Shown here: piece after piece, positions 8,375-17,993 of the stretch | How positions within the stretch are numbered: the first letter of the stretch is position 1 | Layout of the letters: every line of letters begins with the position of its first letter | From: Herminiimonas fonticola | GTDB taxonomy: Bacteria; Pseudomonadota; Gammaproteobacteria; Burkholderiales; Burkholderiaceae_D | Assembly: GCF_003293745.1 (NCBI RefSeq) | Contig: NZ_PTLZ01000005.1 | Coordinates: forward strand, 154,922 to 218,921 | DNA: 64,000 bases | Direction of reading: 5' to 3' | Position numbers and translations under genes: made by a program | Notes under the pieces: model-generated | Told to the model about the DNA's origin: nothing | What the model saw: only the letters and a program-made list of their open reading frames with translations | The model's database searches: none

Positions 8375-9765
8375 CATTATCTTCACTAATCACCGCAGCG
8401 ACCTGGTGCATACTCGGCTACTTCATCGTTTCCAAAATCAGTTATTTCCTGCTGAATGCATTGTCGATTTTTCGCATGCACAGAATGGAACAGGGGAAAA
8501 TTCTGGCAGATTTGCCGCAAATCTATTCCGGTCTTGAACAACCCATCAGCCTGCTGCTACGCACGCACAATAGTGCAGCAACGATTGCCACTTCAGTACA
8601 CGCACTATTAAAACTCGACTATTCGAATTTTGAAATCATCGTGATCAACGATGGCTCGCAGGATGCGACGCTGGATACGCTGCTTGACACCTTCGACCTG
8701 CATGCTTTCCCTGAGGCATATCGCATCCAGCTGGCAACGCAGGAAGTACATTGTATTTATCGTTCAACGCGCTATCCGAACCTGCGCGTCATCGATAAAA
8801 AACACGGCGGCAAGGCAGATGCTCTTAATGCCGGCATCAATGCATCGCGCTACCCTTTATTCTGTAGCGTTGATGATCACACGATTCTGCATCGCGACAG
8901 CCTGCGCCGCATGGCCGCGCCATTCCTGAATGACAACACGGTTATCGCTACTGCTGGAGCAGTAAGAGTTGCGAATGGTTGCGAAGTAGAAAATGGCTTG
9001 CTCAACAAAGTGGCCTTGCCCAAACGCTGGCTGCCAGTCTTTCAAATCGTTGAATACCTGCGCACATCCTTGTTTGCACCGCTAGGCTGGTCAACCATGA
9101 ATGGCATGCTGATCGTTCCGGCTGCTGGTGTTGGTTTGTTCCAGAAAGAAGCGGTGATTGAAGTGGGTGGCTATCGCACGGATACGACGACTGGCAATAT
9201 GGAGCTCATCGTGCGCATGCATCGCTTGATGCGAAAAAAACAGCAGGAGTATCAAATTACTTTTGTCGCCGATCCGGTTTGCTGGCAGCAAGTGCCGCAA
9301 GACTTGGCAGCATTAAGAAACCAGCGCATGCACTGGCAGCAAGGTTTGCTCGATAGCCTGAGCCAAAATATGGGCTTGCTGTTTTCGCGTAACGGTGGCG
9401 TGCCTGGACGCCTGGCATTTCCATTCTTCATTGTGTTTGAATGCGTGGGGCCGATTCTGGAATTGTTCGGTTACGCATTCATCCTGCTCGCCTACGCTTG
9501 CGGCCTGCTGTCGCTACAAGCCTGCATGGCATTCTTTTCTGTCGCGATAGGTTTGGGAATCTTGTTGTCGGCGTCCGGCTTGTTGCTGGAAGAAATGTCC
9601 TTCCATCTTTACCCCAAGGCAAGCGACATCGTGAAGCTGGCTATCGTCGCTATTCTTGGCAATCTTGGCTACCGTCAGTTGAATATAGCGTGGCGCTCGT
9701 ACAGTACTGCTCGCTGGTTAATGGGTCAAAAATACCGCACGAGCAGCAAAGACATTGCTGGATAA
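8371..9765 (+). CDS. GT2-family membrane glycosyltransferase-like protein with degenerate active-site motifs
   Basis: A 464-residue GT2 protein in the processive, membrane-synthase style. An N-terminal helix (about 8-30) is followed by a cytoplasmic GT-A domain (about 58-330) and three or four C-terminal helices. The nucleotide-sugar loop VINDGS (Asp94) and the GGKADALNAG segment (about 146-155) are intact. Three other hallmarks deviate. The DxD site reads VDDHT (168-171), the expected TED acid-base site reads TGNMEL (about 274-279), and QxxRW reads QRMHW (318-322). It may be inactive or use altered chemistry. Translation is coupled to the HEAT gene. Substrate unknown. Confidence 0.82.
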   Translation: MTLSSLITAATWCILGYFIVSKISYFLLNALSIFRMHRMEQGKILADLPQIYSGLEQPISLLLRTHNSAATIATSVHALLKLDYSNFEIIVINDGSQDATLDTLLDTFDLHAFPEAYRIQLATQEVHCIYRSTRYPNLRVIDKKHGGKADALNAGINASRYPLFCSVDDHTILHRDSLRRMAAPFLNDNTVIATAGAVRVANGCEVENGLLNKVALPKRWLPVFQIVEYLRTSLFAPLGWSTMNGMLIVPAAGVGLFQKEAVIEVGGYRTDTTTGNMELIVRMHRLMRKKQQEYQITFVADPVCWQQVPQDLAALRNQRMHWQQGLLDSLSQNMGLLFSRNGGVPGRLAFPFFIVFECVGPILELFGYAFILLAYACGLLSLQACMAFFSVAIGLGILLSASGLLLEEMSFHLYPKASDIVKLAIVAILGNLGYRQLNIAWRSYSTARWLMGQKYRTSSKDIAG

Positions 9766-9823
9766 ACAGATACGTTGCCTGATCAATTGATCGCTGCAGA
9801 TCAAGCTCGACAGAAAACCTGAA

Positions 9824-12691
9824 TCAAAGCGTCAGAATCTCGATAGGCAAGCGCTTGCCTTCTTCCAGCATCGCGGTGAGAGCGGCGGCTGTCACTGGCC
9901 GACTAAAGAAATAGCCCTGGATTTGGTCACAGTCATGTTCACGCAAATAATTCAGTTGCGCTTCTGTTTCCACACCTTCCGCAATGACCTGCAGTCGCAA
10001 GCTATGCGCCAGCGAAACGATAGATGCAACGATAGCCGCATCATCCGGGTCGATGGTGATGTCGTTGACGAAGGATCTGTCGATTTTCAAGACATCAATC
10101 GGAAAGCGTTTCAAATACGACAGACTTGAATAGCCGGTGCCGAAATCATCAATCGACAATTGGACACCCAGCGCTTTCAATTCACGCAGAATACCGATCG
10201 CGCGATCAACGTCAGCCATAACCAGGCTTTCAGTCAGTTCGATTTCCAGATATTCAGGTGCCAGATCAGCTGCACGCAAACTGCTCGCAATCGACTCAAC
10301 CAGATCTTCTTGTGCAAATTGGCGTGCAGACAAATTGACTGCCATACGCAAATGGCCGAGACCGGCCATTTGCCATTCCTTGTTCTGCAAGCATGCCGCA
10401 CGGATGACCCATGCGCCAATAGGTACGATCAAACCGTTTTCTTCTGCCAGGCCAATGAAGCGCACCGGTGGCACCATGCCCAGCTCTGGATGTTGCCAGC
10501 GTATCAAGGCTTCAACACCAACGATTTCGCCGGTGCGCAGATCTACTTGCGGCTGATAATGCAAAGTGAACTCTTCACGCTCCAGCGCATTGCGTAAATC
10601 ACCTTCGATATGCAGGCGCTCCAGCGCACGCTCATTCATTGCTGGTGTGTAGAATTGAAAATTATTTCGTCCGATTTCTTTCGCGCGATACATCGCAATA
10701 TCGGCATGCTTGATCAATTCTTCCGGCGTATCGCCATCGGCCGGATAAACCGCAACACCTATACTGCAACTGACGAAGAATTCGTGCCCCTCGATTGTGA
10801 GCGGCTGTGCAATCGCTTCCATGATGCGCTGCACGATGTGCGTAGACAATCCTGAATCTGTGCGTTCCGGCAAAATCAAGACAAACTCATCGCCGCCCAT
10901 GCGCGCTACCGTATCCGTATCACGTACCGCCGCCTGCAGGCGTGAAGAAACTGCTGTAAGCAGAATATCGCCGGCCTGATGTCCCAGCGTGTCGTTGACG
11001 AACTTGAAGCGATCCAGATCAACAAACAGTACCCAGATCGGGTGTCCGTAACGGTAGGCATATGACACCGCCTGGCTTAGGCGATCGCGTAACAGACTGC
11101 GGTTTGCAAGACCCGTCAGTGCATCGCGATTAGTTTGAAATTCCAGTTCTGACTCATAGCGTTTGGTCGCAGTAATATCATATTGCACTACGATGAAATG
11201 ACTCACCACACCCTTATCGTCCTTGACCGGCGCGATATACCAATCACTCCAGAATAAGGTGCCATCCTTGCGGTAATTACGCAGGACTGCATGACCTTCT
11301 CTTTCCTCATTGGCCGTAGCACGAATTTCTTCAATTCCTGGCTGATCGGCATCGTCATTCCATAAGAAACACAGGTCCATTCCGATCGCTTCTTCGGCGG
11401 AATAACCAGTGATTCGCTCAAAGGCTGGATTAACGTATTCAATCAAATAGTGTGGTGCAACAGCACTGGTAATGATGATCGAATTTGCGCTCGCCTCGAT
11501 CGCACGTTCGCGTAATTGCAATTCCTGCTCTGTACGCTTGCGTGCTGCGATATCTGCGCTCAAATCCTCATTGACGGAGCGTAGTTGCACGGTACGTTCA
11601 TCGACCAGCAATTGGATACGTCTGGATCTATCGACCACCGTCTGCAAATACGCAGCCCCACCGATACTGAACAGCAAACCAGCGATAAATGCCCACAATG
11701 CGGTGCTGCCTTCATTCATGAACCACGCGGGAGGCGTAGACACCACCATGTGCCACGGCTGGCCCGCGACATTAAATAGATGCTGGTAAGGCTCAGGCTG
11801 GTTATAGAACAGCCATTTTGGAAGGCCCACACTCGACTCTATAAGCTGCAAGGGCGCACCTTGATGAAAGATCAGTGCATCGCCAAGCGTGTCATCGCTC
11901 GCATATACGCTGATGTTCAAAGCAAGCTTGGCATCGGATACCAGCATAAAGCTGTCGGCCGACAGTGATTTGGCAATCATATCGCCACCGCGGAATACCG
12001 CAGCGGTGTCACCAATAATCGCCAGCCGCCTGGCAGCAACATCCGTCAACGGCATACCCGGCCGATAAACCGGCATCAACACAATGAAGCCCTTTTGCGT
12101 ACCGCGCTCCTGCGTCAATCGCAACAAACCAGTCGCTGATGGTTCGCCAGTATCAACTGATTTCTGCATTGCCGCGTCCTGGAATGGGTAGGAGTCGGCG
12201 TCTATGCCCAAGGCCGCCTTATTCCCTTCCATAGGCTCGATGTAATCAACGACACGATATTGCGCACGATGCGGAGCTGGAACGGGCGCGCCGTTCGAAA
12301 TGTCACCAATCGTGAATCCAGGAAAGCGCGTGCGCATTGCCGCTTCGTACTGAGGGCGCTCTTGCGCAGAAATATAACGATGAAAATTAAGCGCCTGAAT
12401 ATACGGATTGCTCGCCAGGAGAGGCTCGGCAAACGATTGAAATTGTTCGCGGCTGACGGTTCCGAATGCGACAAATAATTGATTGACGTCCTTGAGCACA
12501 TTTATCGAATTGTCGATCCCGTTCTGAATCGCTGCGACCCGGACTTTTGCCTGTTGCTGGAAATCGATATCCACCTTGTCATGCTCAAGCCGACGCACTG
12601 CTGTGAATAACAGTGCGCTAATGAGCACCCCGAGCACAAGCGCCAGCAACGCTGCAAGTGAGGGGGAAAAAGGTAATCGACTACGCATCAA
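9824..12691 (-). CDS. CHASE-PAS-GGDEF-EAL c-di-GMP sensor protein
   Basis: A 955-residue inner-membrane protein for c-di-GMP turnover. Domains in order: TM1 (10-32), periplasmic CHASE sensor (about 75-270), TM2 (333-353), PAS (about 393-505), GGDEF (about 525-685) and EAL (about 700-945). The GGDEF signature is intact at 599-603, with a product-inhibition RxxD site at 590-593. EAL is intact at 727-729, and DDFGTGYSSL, needed for phosphodiesterase activity, is present. It could therefore both make and degrade c-di-GMP, switched by a small extracellular ligand at CHASE. It is convergent to the GT2 gene, which may or may not be its target. Confidence 0.94.
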   Translation of the reverse strand: MMRSRLPFSPSLAALLALVLGVLISALLFTAVRRLEHDKVDIDFQQQAKVRVAAIQNGIDNSINVLKDVNQLFVAFGTVSREQFQSFAEPLLASNPYIQALNFHRYISAQERPQYEAAMRTRFPGFTIGDISNGAPVPAPHRAQYRVVDYIEPMEGNKAALGIDADSYPFQDAAMQKSVDTGEPSATGLLRLTQERGTQKGFIVLMPVYRPGMPLTDVAARRLAIIGDTAAVFRGGDMIAKSLSADSFMLVSDAKLALNISVYASDDTLGDALIFHQGAPLQLIESSVGLPKWLFYNQPEPYQHLFNVAGQPWHMVVSTPPAWFMNEGSTALWAFIAGLLFSIGGAAYLQTVVDRSRRIQLLVDERTVQLRSVNEDLSADIAARKRTEQELQLRERAIEASANSIIITSAVAPHYLIEYVNPAFERITGYSAEEAIGMDLCFLWNDDADQPGIEEIRATANEEREGHAVLRNYRKDGTLFWSDWYIAPVKDDKGVVSHFIVVQYDITATKRYESELEFQTNRDALTGLANRSLLRDRLSQAVSYAYRYGHPIWVLFVDLDRFKFVNDTLGHQAGDILLTAVSSRLQAAVRDTDTVARMGGDEFVLILPERTDSGLSTHIVQRIMEAIAQPLTIEGHEFFVSCSIGVAVYPADGDTPEELIKHADIAMYRAKEIGRNNFQFYTPAMNERALERLHIEGDLRNALEREEFTLHYQPQVDLRTGEIVGVEALIRWQHPELGMVPPVRFIGLAEENGLIVPIGAWVIRAACLQNKEWQMAGLGHLRMAVNLSARQFAQEDLVESIASSLRAADLAPEYLEIELTESLVMADVDRAIGILRELKALGVQLSIDDFGTGYSSLSYLKRFPIDVLKIDRSFVNDITIDPDDAAIVASIVSLAHSLRLQVIAEGVETEAQLNYLREHDCDQIQGYFFSRPVTAAALTAMLEEGKRLPIEILTL

Positions 12692-12927
12692 TAAATTTCC
12701 TGTGCGTTACTGTCTTAAAACTGAAGTAGTCTATCGATTGATTCAATACAAAAGCTCACACATGATCAAGGCATATTTATTGAAGCGTAACTTATTTATG
12801 CGATCTTGGTAAGAAGCAATTGTTAATTGCTGTCACAAACGACAAACTAATCATTTAACACAACGAAAAAGTCGACCTCATGCCCGCTGCGGCGCCTAGT
12901 TCGCTCATTGCATGAAATGGATTCTCA

Positions 12928-12962
12928 AGTAAAAAGCGCGCCATCAAAGCGCGCTTTTTACT
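12928..12962. terminator. Bidirectional-looking rho-independent terminator
   Basis: A perfect 14-bp stem, AGTAAAAAGCGCGC (12928-12941) with its complement (12949-12962), encloses a 7-base loop, with T-runs available on both strands. It lies 12 bases past the stop of the minus-strand CobD/CbiB-like gene and most likely ends that transcript. Confidence 0.85.
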
Positions 12963-12973
12963 AATGGACAAAC

Positions 12974-13930
12974 TTAACCCAACCACTTTGCAATCGATAG
13001 CAGCAGCACCAGCAGCATCCACAACAGCAAGGCGCGCCACACTAGGCCGACCGTACTTTGCAATGCGCGTCCGGTCGCTTCCTCGCCAACCGGCACTTCA
13101 GTTTCCAGATTGATGGAGTCCACTGTCGTCGCATCAAGCGGAACCACATCGGCGGCATTTTCAGCGGGAGCGCCCAAACGTATACCCATCGCACCGCCAC
13201 CTGCGGAAAGAATAATGCCGACCGCTTCATCCTGCCAACGCCCTGCAAAATTGCGCCATGCATAAATCGCATCTTCGAAATTACCGACCACCGCAAAAGC
13301 AGCCGCAGTCAAACGAACCGGTATCCAGTCTATCCAGTAGAAAGCTTGTGCCGCGAACCGACCAAATTCTTCACGTTCGGCAGTCTTCGGCTCATTCCAC
13401 ACACGCGCCAGATATTCAGCCACACGGTACATGATGGCACCGACCGGACCCAATGGCGTCAGCAACCAGAAGAACACACCGAACACATTTCTATGCGTGG
13501 TGATCAACGCCTTCTCAACTGCGAGGCGTGACACCTCACTGACATCCATACCTGCAGTATCGCGTTTGGTCCATTCGGCCAGCAAGGAACGGGCAGTCGC
13601 TTCGTCGCCGTTGTTCAATGCAATTTGAATCGAGGTAAAGAAATGACTGTAATGACGAAAGCCCATCGTCACATATACCACCGCGACATTCACAATCAAG
13701 GCAGCGAGGGGACCGATCTTGACGCTAATCCAGTAGAACAAGGCAGTTGGCACAGTGAACGCGAGAATCATCAAGAACCAGGCAATCCGTCCATGCTGGA
13801 CTTGTCCTGCGTTAAATGAGCCTTCCAGTTTTGTAGCAAGCGCCCGTGCACCTGCATACACCGGATTATCGGCGCGCAAAGGTTTTAATTGTTCAATCAG
13901 TAGCGCAAAGAGAATGGAGAAAAATGTCAT
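12974..13930 (-). CDS. CobD/CbiB-like membrane protein
   Basis: A 318-residue integral membrane protein of the family annotated in Burkholderiales as CobD/CbiB-like, also related to AmpE. The opening MTFFSILFALLIEQ and the region VGAIMYRVAEYLAR with YWIDWIPVRLTAA match that family, with about five hydrophobic segments. True CbiB attaches the aminopropanol arm in cobalamin synthesis, but no cobalamin genes are nearby, so that function should not be assumed. AAGG precedes the ATG. The Nudix gene upstream on the same strand is about 100 bases away and may share its transcript. Confidence 0.85.
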   Translation of the reverse strand: MTFFSILFALLIEQLKPLRADNPVYAGARALATKLEGSFNAGQVQHGRIAWFLMILAFTVPTALFYWISVKIGPLAALIVNVAVVYVTMGFRHYSHFFTSIQIALNNGDEATARSLLAEWTKRDTAGMDVSEVSRLAVEKALITTHRNVFGVFFWLLTPLGPVGAIMYRVAEYLARVWNEPKTAEREEFGRFAAQAFYWIDWIPVRLTAAAFAVVGNFEDAIYAWRNFAGRWQDEAVGIILSAGGGAMGIRLGAPAENAADVVPLDATTVDSINLETEVPVGEEATGRALQSTVGLVWRALLLWMLLVLLLSIAKWLG

Positions 13931-14032
13931 TAAGGCGCCTTATAAGTCAGACAAGCTATACGATAACGCAGCACTTGATCAGAATCAAATAAACAGGTGC
14001 AAAGCAAGGGCTGAGAATGCACACTCTCGCAC

Positions 14033-14698
14033 CTATGCACGCAAGAAGTGGAAAAGATTACGCAGCATACCTGCGGTCGCACCCCAGATAAAGAAGCGTT
14101 CATACGGCATGACATAGAAAGTACGGTTACCGGTAATGAACTCTGCAGTACGACGCTGATGGTGCATGCCATTCATCAGGAAGGATAAAGGCACTTCGAA
14201 AATCTCTGCGACCTCGAACGGATCTGCACGCATCTCAAATGGTGGCTGCACAATTGCGACCACAGGAGTAACTCTGAAGCCGGTGCCGGTGTGATATTCA
14301 GGCAGCGTACCGATGACATCGATGTGCGACCGATCCAGACCGATTTCTTCTTCCGTTTCGCGCAAGGCTGTCGCTATCGGCGACGCATCGTATGCCTCCA
14401 TCCGACCACCGGGAAAACTGATCTGCCCTGCGTGCGCAGTGAGATGAGCAGCGCGCTGCGTAAACAACAAGGTCGGACCATCATCACGCAGCACGATGGG
14501 CAGCAAGACCGCCGCATCCGTCAACGGTCCAGTCATTGGTCTGACCAAGCGCTCTACCGTGATTTCTGGCGACCATGCAGGTGGATTGGAAAAACGGGCG
14601 CGCAAGGCATCCGCTCTCAATTGTTCCAGGGTGATTGCATCCTCACCTCCCAATGAATCAATAGGGAGTAATTCCGGATCGAAATGCAGTGTGGCCAA
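14033..14698 (-). CDS. Nudix hydrolase, CoA pyrophosphatase type (NudL-like)
   Basis: A 221-residue Nudix protein. The CoA-pyrophosphatase signature is clear: LLFTQRAAHLTAHAGQISF runs into FPGGRMEAYD and the catalytic helix ALRETEEEIGL, whose Glu residues bind metal. Such enzymes cleave CoA or acyl-CoA to phosphopantetheine and 3',5'-ADP and are thought to adjust CoA pools. The start is a TTG at 14698 with AGGA about 8 bases upstream; I see no better ATG. A non-conserved N-terminal region of about 60 residues precedes the fold. The CobD/CbiB-like gene lies downstream. Confidence 0.9.
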   Translation of the reverse strand: MATLHFDPELLPIDSLGGEDAITLEQLRADALRARFSNPPAWSPEITVERLVRPMTGPLTDAAVLLPIVLRDDGPTLLFTQRAAHLTAHAGQISFPGGRMEAYDASPIATALRETEEEIGLDRSHIDVIGTLPEYHTGTGFRVTPVVAIVQPPFEMRADPFEVAEIFEVPLSFLMNGMHHQRRTAEFITGNRTFYVMPYERFFIWGATAGMLRNLFHFLRA

Positions 14699-14930
14699 GT
14701 CGCGTTCCTACATGCAAGGAATATCAATTGCTCAATCTGTCTCGCACTACACCGTACGACTCACAAGGAATCCCACTGCATGATGCGGAGGCGAATTGCG
14801 CACCGTAAAAAATCGCCGCACACTATGCATGCGGCCATCGCCATCATTTTGATTAATGTTAGTCGAAAATATTAACCCGGCGGCTATGCAAGCACCAGCA
14901 TTTAACAATTGTGAATTGTGCCATCAAAAC

Positions 14931-14958
14931 AAAAAAGACACCCGAGGGTGTCTTTTTT
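14931..14958 (-). terminator. Terminator of the rpsP-rimM-trmD-rplS operon
   Basis: A 12-bp stem, AAAAAAGACACC (14931-14942) with GGTGTCTTTTTT (14947-14958), and a CGAG loop. Read on the minus strand it gives a hairpin ending in a T-run, 38 bases after the rplS stop. It is also a valid terminator on the plus strand, where no gene needs it. Confidence 0.9.
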
Positions 14959-14996
14959 GTTGATACCGAATGACTGTCTGGACGAATCCAGTGCAA

Positions 14997-15383
14997 TTAT
15001 TCTGCCGCAGCTTTTGAAGCAACGCGACGATTCGGCAATTTTTCTTTGATACGTGCCGATTTGCCCGAACGTTCGCGCAAGTAGTACAACTTGGCACGAC
15101 GTACGTCACCGCGACGTTTCACTTCGATCGAAGCGATCAGTGGCGAGTACAGTTGGAATGTACGTTCCACGCCTTCACCCGACGAGATCTTACGAACGAT
15201 GAAGTTCGAGTTCAAGCCACGGTTACGACGGGAGATGACAACGCCTTCGTAAGCCTGGGCGCGCTTGCGCGTACCTTCGACTACGTTGACGTTAACGATC
15301 ACTGTATCGCCAGGAGCGAAGTCAGGGATGTTCTTTGCCAGGCGAGCAATTTCTTCTTGCTCTAATGTTTGGATAAGATCCAT
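14997..15383 (-). CDS. rplS: 50S ribosomal protein L19
   Basis: Ribosomal protein L19, 128 residues from the ATG at 15383, which begins [15 protein letters not shown] as in other betaproteobacteria; an upstream ATG at 15404 adds seven residues and is unlikely. The conserved [30 protein letters not shown] and [20 protein letters not shown] segments are intact. L19 sits at the interface of the two subunits. It is the last gene of the rpsP-rimM-trmD-rplS operon, about 130 bases after trmD, and is followed by a strong terminator. Confidence 0.97.
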   Translation of the reverse strand: MDLIQTLEQEEIARLAKNIPDFAPGDTVIVNVNVVEGTRKRAQAYEGVVISRRNRGLNSNFIVRKISSGEGVERTFQLYSPLIASIEVKRRGDVRRAKLYYLRERSGKSARIKEKLPNRRVASKAAAE

Positions 15384-15516
15384 TTTTATTACTCCAATAA
15401 CCATCTTGCCGGCGCGAGGTGTTTCTAATATGCCCGGTAGAGGATGGGGTTACACATTGCAGGAACATGCTGCTTTCCCGCTCGATACTACAAACTACTG
15501 AACAACTTATTCGGTA

Positions 15517-16263
15517 TTACATGCTGCTTAAAAACTTTTCATCGGCTCGCGTCAGCAAACCTGCTGCACGTGCCTTGATAATCATGTCGGGGCGTTTCTT
15601 CGCGGTTGCTTCCAGCGCGCGTTCACGTCGCCACTTTTCAATCTCGACATGATGGCCGCCCATCAATACTGCCGGCACTGCTGCACCTTCATATATTTCA
15701 GGTCGCGTGTAGTGCGGACAATCGAGCAAACCATTTACAAAACTGTCTTCAACTGCAGAAGCATCATCGTGCAAGACGCCGGGCAACTGCCGTATCACTG
15801 CATCCATCAAAGCCATCGCCGGCAACTCACCGCCTGACAGCACGAAATCGCCTAGGCTGATTTCTTCATCGACACATGCATCCAGAAAACGCTGATCGAC
15901 TGCTTCGTAACGACCGCACAGCAAAACCAGACCTGGTTCAGCCGTCAACTGCATCACACGTTCGTGGGTCAATGCCTTGCCTTGCGGAGAAAGGTAAATC
16001 ACACGAGGTGCAGGTAATTCTGCAGCGATCTGTCGTTTCTTTGCTTCCAGCACTGCTGCTTGCAGCGGCTTGACCATCATCACCATGCCGGGACCGCCAC
16101 CATAAGGCCGGTCATCGACGGTGCGATGCTTGTCGCTGGTGAAATCACGCGGATTCCAAAGCGCCAATTCGCATTTCTTTTGTTCGAAAGCACGTCGCGT
16201 AATACCCGACTGCGTAATCGCGGTGAACATTTCCGGGAACAGCGTGACGACATCAAATTGCAT
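15517..16263 (-). CDS. trmD: tRNA (guanine-37-N1)-methyltransferase
   Basis: SPOUT-class methyltransferase that places m1G at position 37 of tRNAs, preventing +1 frameshifting; it uses S-adenosylmethionine and acts as a dimer. The family core is intact: [13 protein letters not shown] at the start, [22 protein letters not shown] in the trefoil-knot cofactor site, and [13 protein letters not shown] chose ATG at 16263 (248 residues), because GAGGAG lies 8 bases upstream; a GTG three codons earlier is too close to that site. It lies between rimM and rplS in the classical operon. Confidence 0.97.
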   Translation of the reverse strand: MQFDVVTLFPEMFTAITQSGITRRAFEQKKCELALWNPRDFTSDKHRTVDDRPYGGGPGMVMMVKPLQAAVLEAKKRQIAAELPAPRVIYLSPQGKALTHERVMQLTAEPGLVLLCGRYEAVDQRFLDACVDEEISLGDFVLSGGELPAMALMDAVIRQLPGVLHDDASAVEDSFVNGLLDCPHYTRPEIYEGAAVPAVLMGGHHVEIEKWRRERALEATAKKRPDMIIKARAAGLLTRADEKFLSSM

Positions 16264-16289
16264 CTCGCCCACTCCTCAAAACGAACTGA

Positions 16290-16847
16290 CTAATAGTCGA
16301 GTCCCCAGTCCACCGTAATTTTTTTTGCTGTTCGATCAACCGTAATGACAAACTGCTCGACAAACGGGATCAGCAATTCTTGCGCTGCCTTAGGGTCAGG
16401 CTCTGCAACTTGAGGTACCGCGACACGCAAAATAGGATGCGCGCCATTGTCCATCATGTCGCTGACTTTACCCAGATGCACGCCCTGCAGATTCTCGACT
16501 TCCAGGCCGATCAGATCGACCCAGTAAAATTCGTTGTCGGACAGCGCCGGGAAATGACTGCGCGGGATTTGCACGGTTGCACCTTTCAGCGCCTCCGCAG
16601 CATCTCGCCCTGCCACACCCATCAACTGTGCGACCACATCGCCGGAATGAATCTTGGTTTGCATCATCGCCACGTCACGGAATTCTGGCTTATCCAGCCA
16701 CCATGTCTTGGCATTCAACAACGCATCCGCATCGGCTGAATAGGGTCTGACCCGCACCCAGCCATTCAATCCATATGCACCGGAGATGTAACCAACCAGC
16801 ACCAAATCCTCAGGAATTTTCATTCCCGATGCCGTTTGATTCGACAA
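16290..16847 (-). CDS. rimM: Ribosome maturation factor RimM
   Basis: RimM assists maturation of the 30S subunit head, binding ribosomal protein S19. Up to 185 residues, with the N-terminal beta-barrel (VLVGYISGAYGLNGWVRVRP) and the C-terminal PRC-barrel (FYWVDLIGLEVEN, LLIPFVEQFVITVD). The frame opens with TTG at 16847, three bases after the rpsP stop; an ATG at 16823 is the alternative start, but its upstream GGGA touches the codon. The 26 bases to trmD and the tight junction to rpsP show a single operon. Confidence 0.95.
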   Translation of the reverse strand: MSNQTASGMKIPEDLVLVGYISGAYGLNGWVRVRPYSADADALLNAKTWWLDKPEFRDVAMMQTKIHSGDVVAQLMGVAGRDAAEALKGATVQIPRSHFPALSDNEFYWVDLIGLEVENLQGVHLGKVSDMMDNGAHPILRVAVPQVAEPDPKAAQELLIPFVEQFVITVDRTAKKITVDWGLDY

Positions 16848-16850
16848 AAC

Positions 16851-17102
16851 TTAAGCTGCTGCTTTGCCGGCTTGAGCGACCAAACGAGCAACTGTCGGCG
16901 ACAATTGTGCGCCTACGCCTTGCCAGTACGACAAACGGTCTTGAGCGATACGAATGCTTTCTTCAGCGCCGGATGCAACCGGGTTGTAGAAACCGATACG
17001 TTCGATGAAACGACCGTCGCGACGATTGCGCGAATCAGTAGCAACAATATTGTAAAAAGGGCGCTTTTTTGCACCACCACGAGCTAAACGAATGACGACC
17101 AT
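16851..17102 (-). CDS. rpsP: 30S ribosomal protein S16
   Basis: Small-subunit protein S16, 83 residues, needed for 30S assembly. The start [20 protein letters not shown] and the segment [19 protein letters not shown] are diagnostic. It is the first gene of the rpsP-rimM-trmD-rplS operon. A good promoter with a perfect TATAAT lies about 40 bases upstream of the start codon. Confidence 0.97.
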   Translation of the reverse strand: MVVIRLARGGAKKRPFYNIVATDSRNRRDGRFIERIGFYNPVASGAEESIRIAQDRLSYWQGVGAQLSPTVARLVAQAGKAAA

Positions 17103-17142
17103 AATATTTCCAAAAAGTGTCTGAACACGGAAAAAGCCGCAA

Positions 17143-17172
17143 ATTATAGCCCAAGTAGCGAAGCAACCGCAA
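17143..17172 (-). promoter_or_regulatory. Sigma-70-type promoter for the rpsP operon
   Basis: On the minus strand a perfect TATAAT (17143-17148) is preceded, with an 18-base spacer, by TTGCGG (17167-17172), a weak -35 box. It sits 40 bases upstream of rpsP in the right orientation. The -10 match is strong; the pairing with this -35 box is inference. Confidence 0.55.
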
Positions 17173-17316
17173 CCTCATTCACACCATTTACGCGGTCGGC
17201 GTGGCGAATCAGGGAATATTCATTGCCGAACATCAGCAAACACGGACTGTGCGCAATGCATCTGCCTTTACAATGCCCGACGGAATGCAATCATTCCGGC
17301 CACTTTCGGCAAAATC

Positions 17317-17766
17317 ATGTCTCTTTATCAGCGATCAAAATCATCCATGGCCATTAGCCACAAGAATAAGACACTCGGCACCCTGCTCGCAACCCTGTTT
17401 GGCGGCTTGGGCGCGCACCGGTTTTATCTTTACGGCAAGAAAGATTACTGGGGCTGGCTATCAGTACTGGCTTTCATATTGCTTTCTTTTGCAATCATCA
17501 TTCGCTTGCCGCAGGCCCTTTTCATTACTTTTTTGATATTAGCTATCATCTCGTTTTTTGCCGGCTTGATAGGCGCGCTGGTAATCGGCCTTACCCCCGA
17601 TGAAAAATGGGGCGCGCAATTCAATACCCATTCCGGCCGCAGCTCGGATTCCGGCTGGACCGTGATTTTGCTGGTTATTATCACTTTTGCACTTGGCTCA
17701 ACGGCCTTGATCGCGACGATCGCACGCGGCTTCGATTTATACCTGACCGGTGGCGCGTTCGGCTAA
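17317..17766 (+). CDS. TM2-domain membrane protein
   Basis: A 149-residue inner-membrane protein. The first third is a TM2 domain: a short basic start, then TLLATLFGGLGAHRFYLYGK and DYWGWLSVLAFILLS, the paired helices with the typical GxHRFYLG-like turn. Two further hydrophobic segments follow, including GWTVILLVIITFALGSTALI near the C-terminus. TM2 proteins are widespread, but their bacterial role is not known. A second possible start is the ATG at 17347. It is divergent from rpsP and followed after about 230 bases by amtB, which has its own promoter. Confidence 0.85.
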   Translation: MSLYQRSKSSMAISHKNKTLGTLLATLFGGLGAHRFYLYGKKDYWGWLSVLAFILLSFAIIIRLPQALFITFLILAIISFFAGLIGALVIGLTPDEKWGAQFNTHSGRSSDSGWTVILLVIITFALGSTALIATIARGFDLYLTGGAFG

Positions 17767-17833
17767 AACCCTTACGCAGTATGGGATGCAAGCTGCAAGG
17801 CGTTCCCCATGCCAGTGCGAAATACTGCATTGA

Positions 17834-17850
17834 TGCGCAACAGAAGTGCA
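17834..17850. promoter_or_regulatory. Possible NtrC-binding site upstream of amtB
   Basis: TGCGCA-N5-AGTGCA resembles the dyad consensus TGCACC-N5-GGTGCA of NtrC sites, with the second half matching at five of six positions. Its centre is about 100 bases upstream of the predicted amtB transcription start, a usual distance for NtrC enhancer sites. Low information content keeps this tentative. Confidence 0.4.
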
Positions 17851-17914
17851 ATGAAGCAAGGTTTCCTGCGCGCAAAATCCTTCCGCTCTCTCCCAGTTGA
17901 TTTGATTGTCTGCA

Positions 17915-17930
17915 TGGCACGCATAGTGCT
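17915..17930 (+). promoter_or_regulatory. Sigma-54 (RpoN) promoter of amtB
   Basis: TGGCACG at 17915-17921, four bases CATA, then GTGCT at 17926-17930. This fits the TGGCACG-N4-TTGCW consensus with the -24 element perfect, one change in the -12 element, and exactly 10 bases between the invariant GG and GC. The start of transcription would be near 17941, about 50 bases before the amtB ATG. Nitrogen control of amt genes through RpoN/NtrC is well established. Confidence 0.8.
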
Positions 17931-17993
17931 TTTACAGGACATATGCTCTTGACGTCGTCAGGGCGATCAATTCAAGTCTATGAGGGAGTTTCA

